Positions 11,799 to 22,624 of a stretch of DNA of 64,000 nucleotides are shown one piece after another. The notes beneath the pieces are model-generated. The model saw only the letters and a program-made list of their open reading frames with translations. It was not told the origin of the DNA and did not search any database. Position 1 is the stretch's first letter. The number at the start of each line of letters is the position of its first letter. The position numbers and the translations under genes are program-made. This DNA comes from Malus domestica (taxonomy: Eukaryota > Streptophyta > Magnoliopsida > Rosales > Rosaceae), in assembly GCF_042453785.1 (NCBI RefSeq), contig NC_091668.1:30691501-30755500 (forward strand), given 5' to 3'.

Positions 11799-12436
11799 TG
11801 TGACAAAATTTTGGATAGAAAAAATAGCGTTACTAATCACTTTTGATTTGACATTATTTCATATCAACCTTCATCGTGGTATTGATGATAGAAAAATCGA
11901 ATTACATTATCTATTCTAAAATTGAGGAATTATTTGATTGTAGCTAACAAAAGTTTGTCATTCAATTTCATCTTATTTACAACAATGCCAACCAAATGGA
12001 GTTGGGTTGGGAGGGTAATTATGAAACGTTAGGAGGGTAATCTTGTCCGTTAGCTAATTCATGTTTTTAGTCTTAAATTAAATTTAGAATGCTACTAGAC
12101 TCACCCAAGTATCTTATTTTCTCACCCACATGATAATCCCACCCACCAAAGAAAATTAAAAAAGTAAAATGTTATTTTCCCACCCACCATTATTCCCAAA
12201 ATAACCATAATATTTTTTTTTAAATAACTCTAATATATCTTTAAATAATATTATAAATAAATAAATAAAAATAGAAAAAAAATGAAAGAAAATGCATGAC
12301 CTAAGACCTAGACATTTTTCATCTCCTGCACACCTAACGCCACCCTACAGAGACCCCGGATCCCCAAACCACTCATCTTCCTCCTTTTTTGTCAAAACCA
12401 CAGATCTCACACCCAATTCTCTTTTTTCTCCATTGA

Positions 12437-13211
12437 GGCCATCTCCAACCGAAGGGTCCAGAGGGCCAGAGGGCCGAAAATAGCCCTAAAACCGTCTCCA
12501 ACCGAGGGCTAGGCCAGAGGGCTCTGGAATCTGGGAGGGCCCCACGGGATCGGAGAGGGCTGGAGGACTGGCTGCTTTCGGCCAGCCAGCCAGCCCCGGG
12601 CTGGCTATTTTTTTTAATGATTTCCTATTGCTGTCGGTTATAGCCGACAGCATTAAAGATATATATTTTTTAATAGTTCTACTATTAGTGTCGGTTATAA
12701 CCGACACTAATAGTTTGAAATGTTTTTTAATATAACGGCTAGTAGCCGTTGTATTATTAGGCCTCTTTTTTTTTTTTTTTTTTTTTAATGAATTTAAACT
12801 TCTTTTTTTTTTTTAATGAATGTAAACTTCTTTTTTTCCCCTTTTTTTTCCTTTTCATATGAATCAAATTTTGTTTCATATTTTTTTTCCTATAACTTTT
12901 ATTTCACAAAATTTGTTTCATATTTTTTTTCAATTCTATTTTTTTCGTATAACTTCCTAGGCCATTTATACAACATTAAATTGTAGTTTTTAAATAATAA
13001 ATTATGTTTGGCCCTATGGCCCTTTGGCCCTCGGTTGGAGACGGTTTTTTGTGACAGGGCTAAAACGAGCCCTTTGGCCCTTTGACCTTCGGTTGGAGAC
13101 GGAGGCAAATATGGCCCTGTACTGTTCATTAAAATATTAATATCTTGGGGAATCTTGGAGGGCTGGAGGGCTCAAACGAGCCATTTGGCCAGCCTTCGGT
13201 TGGAGATGGCC
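12437..13211. mobile_element. Harbinger/Tourist-like TIR element with internal palindromes
   Basis: About 775 bp, bounded by GGCCATCTCCAACCGAAGG and its inverse CCTTCGGTTGGAGATGGCC; flanking trinucleotides are TGA and TAA. Variants of the terminal motif (CGTCTCCAACCGAGGGCTAG, CCCTCGGTTGGAGACGG) recur inside at about 12491, 13028 and 13089, so the ends look built in layers. Three consecutive palindromes lie at 12629-12652, 12681-12714 and 12729-12755. No transposase frame. Family placement rests on TIR style and a roughly TNA target, so it is tentative. Confidence 0.65.
12681..12714. repeat. 34-bp perfect palindrome
   Basis: Two 17-base halves are exact inverse complements (left half ACTATTAGTGTCGGTTA). 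Neighbouring near-palindromes at 12629-12652 (core CTGTCGGTTATAGCCGACAG) and 12729-12755 (core AACGGCTAGTAGCCGTT) share the CGGTTA/CGGCTA theme. Confidence 0.9.
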
Positions 13212-13513
13212 TAAAGTTTCTCCCCTTCATCTAGCACACGCTCATTTCTTCCTCCAACCTTTCCGTCGATTCTAACCCAAATCTTTCCCAACCTCTTTCC
13301 ACCAAATATATCACACCCCACCCACCATTATTTATTTATTATTTTAAATTATATTTTGTTTTTTTTTTCAAAATTTTAATACTGAATTAAATAGGGGTTT
13401 AAGAGTCTTCTTTTAAAATGATAAATATGTTATTAACATTTTCATTAAATGGTGGGTTGGGAAATAAGACACCGGGGTAGGAATATCACCACTCTCAATT
13501 TATTGTTTCCCTT

Positions 13514-14157
13514 TGTGACATCCCACATCACCCAGGGGAGTGATCCTTATATGTATATTCTCATCCCTACCTAGCATGAGGCCTTTTGGGAGCTCACTGG
13601 CTTCAGGTTCCATCGGAACTCCGAAGTTAAGCGAGTAGCGCGCGAGAGCAATCCCATGATGGGTGACCCACTGGGAAGTTCTCGTGTGAGTTCCTAAAAA
13701 CAAAACCGTGAGGGCGTGGTCGGGGCCCAAAGCAGACAATATCGTGCTACAGTGGTGGAGCGGGCCCGGGATGTGGTGGATCCCGGGCCGGGATGTGACA
13801 ATTTGGTATCAGAGCCTAACCCTGGTCGTGGTGTGCCGACGAGGACGTCGGGGCCTTAAGGGGGGTGGATTGTGACATCCCACATCGCCCAGGGGAGTGA
13901 TCCTTATATGTATATTCCCATCCCTACCTAGCATGAGGCCTTTTGGGAGCTCACTGGCTTCGGGTTCCATCGGAACTCCGAAGTTAAGCGAGTAGCGCGC
14001 GAGAGCAATCCCATGATGGGTGACCCACTGGGAAGTTCTCGTGTGAGTTCCTAGAAACAAAACCGTGAGGGTGTGGTCAGGGCCCAAAGCGGACAATATC
14101 ATGCTACAGTGGTGGAGCGGGCCCGGGATGTGGTGGATCCCGGGCCGGGATGTGACG
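13514..14157 (+). mobile_element. Cassandra TRIM retroelement (5S-rRNA-like LTRs)
   Basis: Two roughly 287 bp LTRs (13514-13800 and 13870-14157) bracket a short non-coding centre. They begin TGTGACATCCCACATC and end GGGCCGGGATGTGAC. A primer site TGGTATCAGAGC (13804-13815, initiator-Met type) follows the left LTR, and a purine tract precedes the right one. Each LTR holds a 5S-rRNA-like stretch with box-A-like AAGTTAAGCG and box-C-like GATGGGTGACC, the Cassandra hallmark. The element looks structurally whole. The LTRs differ at about eight sites, nearly all transitions, so it is fairly young. No target duplication is visible; its right end abuts other sequence directly. Confidence 0.92.
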
Positions 14158-14415
14158 TACTCACTTTGACCTTAAGCTATTTTGGTGTTTTCTACTTTTA
14201 CACTGATGGGGAAAGAAGGTATGAGCCTGGAGGCACGAAAAATGGAATCATTGCAGCCGATCGCGACGGTGTGGCATTTTCCCTTTTGTGCAACCACTCA
14301 TACCTGATCCCTTCGTTACGTATATATATATCAATTTCCCTATTTTCGAGTTTTTCAGTGTAATATGTTATTTTAAATTTTGAGGACGAAATTTTTTTTT
14401 ATAAGGGTGGTAGAT
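14158..14415 (+). other. remnant between Cassandra and a gypsy LTR
   Basis: The last part (near GAGGACGAAATTTTT and the purine tract AAGGGTGGTAGA) is typical of the 3' end of a Ty3/gypsy interior just before its LTR. The first part carries an open stretch reading YTDGERRYEPGGTKNGIIAA that looks exon-like but that I do not recognise. Confidence 0.45.
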
Positions 14416-16615
14416 TGAAACACCCCAACCCCTTTTTATATTTTAAAATTGGGTTAGTCCTTATTTGGTGAGCCCTTGGGGCCCACCTTGTTTTATTTTT
14501 ATGTTTCCCCGATCTCCCTCTCTTTTCTTTCTTTCTGGCCCCCGAGACTTCTCTCTCTTTCCCCCGTGAACCCCCCATTCCTTCTTCTTCTTCGTTTCTA
14601 TCTTCATGTCTCTCCCTCTCGGCTCTCACTCATCTCTCTCTTCTCTGCACCGCAACACACACACGCACACCATCGCGCACGCGTACGCGAGGAAGACCCA
14701 TCACCCTTCATCATCTCGTCCTGCTCTCTCTCTCTCCCTCTCGTTCCCGCGACCCCAGAGAACCGGAAAATGAGCTCCAGCGAGATTTTTCAATCTCCGG
14801 TTAGGTAAGCCCCTAATTCTCTCTTTTCGTCCTTGATTCTTGCGAGATTGAGGTTTAATTGGAGTTATTTCGTGATTTTTGGAAGTTTTTAGGACAAATC
14901 GAACCTGGGTGTAAACACCCCTATTTTCGGCGAGCCGTGGGTGCCGAGGGACTCTCCGGCCATCTCTAGCCGTTCCACGACGAAAGAAAGGTATAGAAAC
15001 ACTCCCCTCGTCTTGCTCTTTGTTTTGGTACCTAATTTGAGGTCTAGGGTTGTGTGTGGTAGTCGGCCGGAGCTGTGAAGCTCCGGTGGTGGTGCTCCGG
15101 CGAGGCCAGGCCTCCCAGGCTGGTTTCCTATAGCTTAAGGGCCTTAGGCCCGTGTGGTGAAGGAGCCCAATCCAACCCTTTTCCTTTTTAATTAGTTTTA
15201 GTTAATTATTTTGTAAAGACCCAAAGGCCTTCAGGCCATTATGTTTAGGGCCTGTGGCCCTTGACCCATGACCCAACCCAAAAACCTTTTAAGGTTTTTA
15301 ATTTATTTTCTGTTTTAGAATTAGGGCCCTTTGGGCCTTTTTCTGTTAAGGGGTTTTCAACCCATTCCCAAACCCATTAATCTTTTAAACCCTAAACCCA
15401 TCCAATCCCAAATCCCCTATTTTATTTAATTCAAACCCAATCTTTTAGAAAATCCTTTTATTTATTAATTATATTTTTGTGCTTAGGTAAAGTTGCTATT
15501 AAGGAAATTCGTAATCCTGATTCGCGCGATTCTTCTGCTAAGGAATATTTGTGAGTGGACCCCTTCTAAAATTACATGATTTGATAATTTAATTGCATAA
15601 ATGATTAGCATGCCTACAGATTTATGATTTGATTTATGTGAAGCTTGTTGATTTAATATATTGATTATCGTCTCGTGTTTTGGTGAGGAATTAATTGTTA
15701 GCCTATATTGAGCTATATTTTAATATATCGTATTTTCTATAAAAACCATGAACTGGTAGACTATCTGATAGACGACGATAGGATGCTAGAACATGTTTTT
15801 GAACCCCTCTTTATAGTGTAGACGATGATCGGTAACCTATGCTATGAAGTGGTATTTACGAGAGGCGTAACATTTTGTGCGTACCTAGTAGACACTATGC
15901 CGGCTGGGGCGAGGATCTGGTGTTGGCATTTAGGCCGGGAGAAATAATCCCTAGCTACGGGCTGAGGGACATGAAGAGGCATTGGGCCGGGTGGTAGTTA
16001 TCTCTGGCTACGAGCGCAGAGACTTAGGTGCAGGCATTGGGCCGAGAGTTATATTTATTCGGTGATCTTACTAGCAGCACACCGCGCTTACGAGATGATT
16101 TATGAGACGTTTATTGCTTTGATTTCCGCGATGATATTCTGCGATATGACTTTTGAGATATTTTTGGCATGCTAGGATTTTGTTAAATCTATCACTTATT
16201 ATGCTAGTAGTTTTCATTATTAAACTGTGGGGGTTATTACCTTGATAACTGTTTTATTATTATATATATGAACTTGGTCCACTCACCTTTGTTTTGCGCC
16301 CTCATTCAGGACTTAGGATCAAGGCACCTAATCCCGGCGACAAGACACTTCCGCAGCAGCATCTTCGGATCCTCTTGATGTAGGACCCACTCATTTATTC
16401 ATTAAATTTTATCTTAATTCTTTTTAGTGATTAGGTTTAGTTGTATGCTCTGAGCACGTTCCTAAAACTTTTAACTCATTGTATTTCAAATTTCTAACCC
16501 TTATTTATTTCTTATTCTTAGTTTTTGTATCAATTAATGACTTTCGTCACCCCCGGGTGTCGGCCAGCACGTGTCGGTCCTGGTATTCGGGGAATATCAG
16601 GGTCGGGGCGTGTCA
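14416..16615 (+). mobile_element. long LTR of a Ty3/gypsy-type element (3' LTR, interior lost)
   Basis: About 2.2 kb, beginning TGAAACACCCCAACCCC and ending GGGTCGGGGCGTGTCA, with a purine tract immediately upstream. Short internal repeats of the form GGCATT(T/G)GGGCCG occur at about 15920-16050. It belongs to the same broad family as the reverse-oriented LTR at 27144-28775. The matching 5' LTR and nearly all the interior are absent, so this is a fossil fragment. Confidence 0.7.
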
Positions 16616-16759
16616 CCCTTGCTTGCTTATACTGATCCTGGAAGTTTCAATAACAGCGTCGCTGGCCAGGAGTTGAATACTAAGCAAATTTTATGTGGCA
16701 TTGAACCATTTCTTGAGGTCTGATTCAGTTTTATTTAAGGAATTTGAAACCTTTACATT

Positions 16760-17588
16760 CAGGGACGAAGCTAGAGATTTGTGTGAATGGGGGCATCCTC
16801 AAACAACAAAGTTGTAGATTTTCTAGTTTAAAGTTTCAATGTATATTTCATGTATATTTGTACAAGAGTGAGTCCGGGTATATATGAGAAGAGAGAGGGA
16901 AAAGAGATGGGAAGGATGGCTGTAGCAAGCAGCCGACAAGAAAGAAGAAGGCGTGTTGCCTACCTAAACTAAATCTTACACAAAGACATTACCCCAATCA
17001 GTCTCCTCCCATAAATCAAGGGAAAGGTGATTTACATACCCTTACCTTAAAGATTACAATGAGCCTTACCCTAGAGGTTTACCCTAGGGGTCACTTTGGT
17101 AGTAGACTCCATATGCAGCATCAGTAGATGCAACATCACTGATGCAGCATCACAACAAAAGTCATAATTAAAAAGCTCAAGAATTTACTAAACACAACCG
17201 ATAACATATAAGGTTCATACATAATTTGTAGAATTTATAGAATAAAAATCTCAATAAAATTCTTAAGACTCTTAATCCTAGAGTATACTATACTAATATG
17301 CCTAATAATTAATCCAACCAACAATTCTATTAACCAATACCAATGAGCATACAAATTATTCAACAAATAAACATTTAATTCAACTAATCATATGAATAAA
17401 TGTATACCCATATTCATAGAATTTGTAATTTCATAATTTCATTCATCAATAATCAATAATCAATAACCATATTAGTGCATTACCATATGATTCTATATTT
17501 CTATACCAATTAAACAAAAATTCGTCTTAAATAATTAATTAGGGTTAGGGATTATAGATTTAGGAATTAAAATTTTTACCTAAATATA

Positions 17589-17622
<34 letters not shown>

Positions 17623-18362
17623 GGCTAGAGAGTGGCTGGCTGGAGTGGTTGCACTACACTGGCTGGGAACAACACCTTTGCTCCTGTTCCATTCCATTTC
17701 AAGTTGCTGGGAATTTGGGGGCAGAGCAGCACCACACTGCTCTCTGATTGTCAAAGGCAAATAAAAATGAAACGGAGATGGAATAGGGGTGGACCGTGGG
17801 GACAAGCGGTCCCCCACTATACATATTTTTTTTTTTAAAACATATATGAAACGACCCGTTTCATTTACTTTTTTTTTTAATTTTTTTTTCACCAAATAAG
17901 ACCCCACTCTGCTACTGCATAATCAGAAAAATCTCAGTGGGGCTCTGCTGCTGCAGAACCAGATCAGTTATAACAACAACAACAACAACAACAAAGCCTT
18001 TTCCCACTAAGTGGGGTCGGCTATATGAATCCTAGAACGCTATTGCGCTCGGTTTTGTGTCATGTCCTCCGTTAGATCCAAGTACTCAAGTCTTTTCTTA
18101 GGGTCTCTTCCAAAGTTTTCCTAGGTCTTCCTCTACCCCTTCGGCCTTGAACCTCTGTCCCGTAGTCACATTTTCAAACCGGAGCGTCAGTAGGCCTTCT
18201 TTGCACATGTCCAAACCACCGGAACCAATTTTCTCTCATATTTCCTTCAATTTTGGCTACTTCTACTTTACCTCGGATATCCTCATTCCCAATCTTATCC
18301 TTTATCGTGTGCCCATACAGTGGGGGCATTCGCCCCCTAGGCCCATGGTAGCTCCGCCCTTG
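16760..18362. mobile_element. non-autonomous hAT-superfamily transposon
   Basis: A 1.6 kb element with 8-bp target duplication TTTACATT at 16752-16759 and 18363-18370. Terminal inverted repeats are CAGGGACGAAGCTA on the left and, inverted, CAAGGGCGGAGCTA on the right. No transposase is recognised. It holds a TA microsatellite (about 17590-17618) and a nested LINE tail. It lies in what was an intron of the KEA pseudogene. Confidence 0.85.
17966..18310 (-). mobile_element. 5'-truncated RTE-clade LINE (3' end)
   Basis: Minus-strand frame 18377-18174 contains DKIGNEDIRGKVEVAKIEGN and NWFRWFGHVQRRPTDAPV, the conserved C-terminus of plant RTE LINE reverse transcriptases. It is followed by the family's 3' sequence and a (TTG)n tail, seen on the plus strand as AACAACAACAAC at about 17970-17993. 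Only the last few hundred bases survive; the 5' end is approximate. Nested in the hAT element. Confidence 0.85.
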
Positions 18363-19105
18363 TTTACATTGAACCATTTCTTATCGTAATTCATGGGTTG
18401 CTAGCGCAAATATAGTGCAATCTAATGTTTTGATGCATACTTGATTCGGTCTCAAATGCGATATGTTGTAATTCTTTCTAATTTCATTGTTTACCTATCT
18501 TTGTGTGGATTAGGCGGTACTGGAAACAGTTGCGAGAGTAAAGTCGAAGAAAAATTAGACGAAGGAAGATACACCAACATTGATAGATCACAATGTAAGA
18601 TTGCTTCATGGAAAATATAATTGCTCCGGTTATTTATCTTGACAGACCTAAATGTAACTTTGTTTTTAATATTTTTAGGACAGTGTCTTCATAATATCAA
18701 ATTTTAAATCAAAATATCCAATGCTGCAACTAGACTTGAGGCAAACTTACTGGCTCATTACAGTTTCGTTAAGTTCATTGGTCTTCTCTTAACAAAAAAT
18801 GCTGATTTGAACTCATCTACTGGTTTCGTTGTAGATTAATATCAGATTTGGTGGTCGTTATTGTATCTGCAACCTGCGGTGGCATTGCCTTTGCTTGCGC
18901 TGGACAACCGATCTGTTACATTCATAAGTACATACGTGTGTACATATATTTCCAAACTTATAGAGAAAACTTAATGCCATGATCTTACTTAATGTTCATA
19001 TTCTGCTTCCTTCATACCAAAACTTGACAGGTTATTAGTGAATATTTGCTGGCTAGATCCGTTATGGACCTTGGAGGTTTCAACTTCGTCAGTGAAATGG
19101 TTCAA

Positions 19106-20201
19106 GTACGTTTTACCCTGCAATTTTATTATCCAACAATAAATTCTTCAAATCCAAAAGTGTGCTTATATTCAGGGTATGGTTGCTTCGTCCTACAAAA
19201 CCAAAAGTGTATTTATATATTACGTATATACACTACTAATTTTGTTAGTACTAGGGACATAGTTGATTTTTCTACGTGTATGTATATGGGTTTGATTACA
19301 AAATTCTGTAGATTGAAAATGATACGTTATGTTATCATTTACTTGGTACATGAAGATGTTTTATTTTGAAAATGAAAGGTACACTATACTAGGAAGAGAT
19401 TGAAATTGGTGAAATGCTCACTGAGGCTGGTAAGGAACTGAAATTGGAAATTATGAAGCCACATCTTTTGTTTGATCTGAGTGTTAAATCATTGGATGGA
19501 GCTTTTGTTGCAGTTATCTTGACACTATATGCTGCGAATATCTTGACACACTATAATAGGTTTTCTTTTTAGCAAGTTTGAGTTTCTTATTCGCATTCAT
19601 GATTTTGAAATCATTTACATTTTTTTTTTTGCATGATATCTCATAAATTGAATTTGAATATATTTATTATATTTTAACTTTTTTTAGCCAAGCAAATGAT
19701 TTGATTGATAACTTAAAGTCGATTTCTTTTTCTTTATGTCTACATATTACAGGGGCAACGAGGATGGGGGTTAAGTCAAACGCATGTGTGGGAAAGATTC
19801 CAAGATTATTCAGTAAGTTACTGATTAAGTCAAATTAAACTACACCTTCATTTCTTTTTGTGTCCATGGTCTAATTTTACTTGGATGATTTAATTCTATG
19901 GGATGATTTCTTCTGGGGTTTTTCCATTTTTTATTTTAAATACATTTAAGGTTGAAGAAGTCAGCGATGGAATTTTGGATGCCAAAGAGAAGAAGCCTGG
20001 TATTGTTTCTTCTTTCTTTTTGAGTGAGCATCTCTTTCTTTTCTTCTTTCTTTTTGTTGTTGAATGTTTCAAAATTTCAACTCACCATGTTCATGTGCAT
20101 TGTTGAGGAGTGTACCATTATTCAATTACTTTGTGTAGAAATTATTCATGCATGTTCCGACTAATACATTCAATCCTCGCAGCGAAGCGCGGACACATTT
20201 T
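19106..20201. other. unassigned AT-rich stretch leading to a Helitron terminus
   Basis: No supported coding sequence. Short exon-like scraps (near 19753-19811 and 19950-19998) could not be matched. The stretch ends at the Helitron-type terminus at 20176-20205. Confidence 0.4.
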
Positions 20202-20205
20202 CTAG
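20176..20205 (+). mobile_element. Helitron 3' terminus
   Basis: A GC-rich hairpin (CCTCGCAGCGAAGCGCGG) is followed about a dozen bases later by CTAG then T, the standard 3' end of plant Helitrons. The 5' end was not located, so the element's extent is unknown; it may include the KEA fragment upstream. Confidence 0.65.
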
Positions 20206-20744
20206 TCAAGAACTAAAAACAATGTTTTGCAAAGAAAGATCTTCTAGATCTCTCGTAATACTATACTTAATCTAAGGATTTACACGAACACATATTTAAT
20301 TAAAGGGTAAATATCTGTTTACTATCCTCAAGTTTTGTGGTTTTCAACATTTGGTACATGAAGTTTTTTTCGTCCCAGAATCATACCTAAAGTGTTAATT
20401 TTGGAACAGTCTCATACATCCGTTAGTCAAACTGTTAACTCTGCCGTTAATTGATGATGTGGTGCTTATGTGGACAATGACTAGACACCACGTGTCATTA
20501 AAGGATCGACGTAGAAATTCAAAATTCAAAAAAATAATTATTTAAAAAAAAGTTAAAAAAAAAAAAAAAAAAATAAGCAAAACGCAGATTGCCTTCCCCA
20601 AATCCCCCCGTGCCCACCCTCCCACCCACACCCAGATCGTCTTCCTCAAATCCCCCCGTCCCCTCCCTCCTTCTCCCTCCCTTCTCTTCCCTGCAACCAT
20701 CCTCCCTGTTGATTATTGACTCGAACATGTAGTCAAAGTTCAAT

Positions 20745-21195
20745 TCTTTGGGCTACTTTGTGGTAATGGGAGACAAACTACAATTGTGCCTAACTCTTTG
20801 TGCCTAACTCTTTTGACTTGATGGTAGGCCTTTGGCCATTGATGTCTTTGAGAAGCTTTTCTTTGGGTATAAAAGGGGAGCAAGGTGCAGCCCATAAGCA
20901 TAGAAGAGGAGAACAAGGAAGAAAGAAAAATAGCAAGAAGCCATTCGGCATAGAGAAGAATTTTCTCAAATTGTCTTGCTTTGTATTTTTGGTTTTCTCT
21001 TCCTATTGTAAGTGTGAGAGCTTGGTTATTCGGGTCTTTGGGAAATTGAGTGATAAACACTATTGTATGTTCTCATTGATTATAGTGGAATACTCCGTTG
21101 TCTCCAAACTGAATGTAGGCATTGCCAAACCAGTATAAATCTTGGTGTTCTTGTTGATGTTGGTTTTATTCTGTTCTGTTTTACTTATTCACTTA
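20745..21195 (+). promoter_or_regulatory. LTR-like promoter fragment inside the Pack-MULE
   Basis: Contains TATAAAAGG at 20868-20876, then a polypurine leader, and ends in a motif run (near TGTAGGCATTGCCAAACC at 21114) resembling the 3' part of plant copia LTRs. It lies directly upstream of the captured IRX14 leader. The copia assignment is by motif style only. Confidence 0.5.
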
Positions 21196-21345
21196 CAGTG
21201 GATGCCGCTTCCGCACAACACTCCCTGCAAACCCACCCATTCCCTCCCATTCTTAGCTCCAGAGACCACACAACAAACAAGCCCACCTCTCTAATTCTTA
21301 GCTCGGCTTTCCCTCTCTAGGATTTGAGAGAGACAGAGAGAGATT

Positions 21346-21645
21346 ATGAAGCTCTCGGCTTTGCACCAGAGCTACCTCACTCGACAGAGTAACACCTTCA
21401 GGGGATCAGCGCCGTTGGACTCCACATCAGACGGCAAGTCGCCGGCGACGGTGTTCTGGCTACTACTCCACGGCCTCTGCTGCCTCATCAGCCTCTTCCT
21501 CGGCTTCCGCTTCTCTCTCCTCGTCTTCTTCTTCCTCTTCTCCACCTCCTCTTTGAATCTCTATTCGGCACCGTTTAGGAAAGTTGCTGATCTCACCGTC
21601 AGAAACCTAGAGCTCTCCGCGAACCCGATCGTGAATTGGGTTTAG
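21346..21645 (+). pseudogene. IRX14: IRX14-like GT43 xylan glycosyltransferase, captured first-exon fragment
   Basis: An open frame of 99 residues starts MKLSALHQSYLTRQSNTFRG, exactly as plant IRX14 begins, through the membrane anchor (about residues 35-58: ATVFWLLLHGLCCLISLFLG) to STSSLNLYSAPFRKV, and then stops after PIVNWV. The GT43 catalytic domain is absent, so it cannot make xylan. It could still encode a small Golgi-anchored peptide if transcribed from the upstream TATA region. It lies wholly inside the Mutator-like element, which explains its origin. Confidence 0.85.
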
Positions 21646-22624
21646 TTGCGTGCAAGCTTCTTTTGGGGATTATTGTGTAAAATTTCACTGAAAAATGTCC
21701 ACTGTGAGAAATTAGAAGGAATCATGGTTAGATCTGGTTGGTTGTCTAATACGAATATTGATTTGGGCTAATTGTTTGATTTGAATAGGAAGTCAGCTTA
21801 AAACAAACGAAAAAGCCATGCCAATCCAGGTAATTACTTCAACTAATTGGTGATGATTTGGGTTAATTCATAAAATCATTTATTAAGTCTTTCGATTTTA
21901 GTTGTGATGGGTTTGGAATAGATACTTTCTTTCTTATTTGTTTGATTGGAATGTGATTGGAAGTGGGCAGATGGGTGGAAGAGGAGCGGGCAGATGGGTG
22001 GGTGTGCGAGGTGGGTGGGTGTGCGGGGAGGGTGAGTACAGAGGAGATAAGGGAGGGAGAAGGAGTGGAATGGGTGGGTTTGTAGGGAGGATGTATGCAG
22101 GGAAGAGAAGGGAGGGAGAAGGAGGGAGGGGATGGGTCGATGGGAAGATCTGGGTGTGGGTGGGACTGTGGGCACGGGGGGATTTGAGGAAGACGATTTG
22201 GGTGTTGGGGAAGACGATCTGGGTTTTTCTTTCTTTTTTTAAAATTATTTTTTTGAATTTTGAATTTTCACATGGATCCTTTAATGACACGTGGCGTCCA
22301 GTCCTTGTCCACATAGATGTCACATCATCAGTTAACGGTAGACTTAATAGTTTGATTAACGGATGTAAGAGACTGTCTTAAAATTAACACTTTAGGTATA
22401 ACTTTGGGACGAAAAAAACTTCATGTACTAAATGTTGAAAATCACGAAACTTGAGGGTAGTAAACTGATATTTACCCTTAATTAAATATTGACTGCAACA
22501 AAGAGGATGAAATATTTATTTGTACGTAGAAGTAAATTTCGACAATGAAATATTTTGTTTGTACACATAGTTAAGTATATGGTTACATGCAAATTAAATG
22601 AACAAAAGAGGTAACTAAAAAAAA

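Larger units (their letters stand above)
12090..13497. mobile_element. probable outer non-autonomous DNA element hosting the palindromic TIR element
   Basis: The left part (CCCAAGTATCTTATTTTCTC) and the reverse complement of the right part (GGTGTCTTATTTCCCAACCC) resemble each other as imperfect terminal inverted repeats, and the internal CCCACCCACCATTATT motif recurs on both sides of the inner element. Ends and target duplication are uncertain. Confidence 0.4.
16616..19105 (+). pseudogene. KEA: KEA4/5/6-type K+/H+ antiporter pseudogene fragment
   Basis: Five exon-like blocks match plant KEA antiporters in order: 16616-16669 (TDPGSFNNSVAGQ), 18514-18594 (AVLETVARVKSKK ... EDTPTLID), 18679-18740 (DSVFIISNFKSKYPMLQLDL), 18835-18910 (LISDLVVVIVSATCGGIAFA) and 19031-19105 (YLLARSVMDLGGFNFVSEMV). 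It is dead: TAG interrupts the second block at 18556-18558, donors after 16669 and 18910 are not GT, the intact-family YLLAGSIxGPGG is altered, and the antiporter core after EMVQ is missing, as is the N-terminus. The intron after 18740 starts GC, probably an inherited GC-AG intron. A hAT element splits the first two blocks and a gypsy LTR abuts the first. Confidence 0.8.
20305..22477. mobile_element. Pack-MULE (Mutator-like element carrying gene fragments)
   Basis: A 2.17 kb element flanked by a perfect 9-bp duplication TTAATTAAA (20296-20304, 22478-22486). Ends are GGGTAAATATC and its inverse. Long terminal inverted repeats of about 400 bp run from 20305 to about 20712 and from about 22080 to 22477, including a C-rich/G-rich inner part. 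No transposase. The middle holds an LTR-like promoter piece (about 20745-21195) and the leader plus first exon of an IRX14 gene (about 21196-21690). This is the defining layout of a Pack-MULE. Confidence 0.9.

Noticed and set aside
13570-13700. Genuine 5S rRNA gene
   Set aside because: The match is partial and lies inside both LTRs of a Cassandra element, which explains it.
21934-22381. Proline/glycine-rich frames in the right arm of the Pack-MULE
   Set aside because: They fall in the G-rich inner part of the inverted repeat, whose complement at about 20580-20712 is equally biased.
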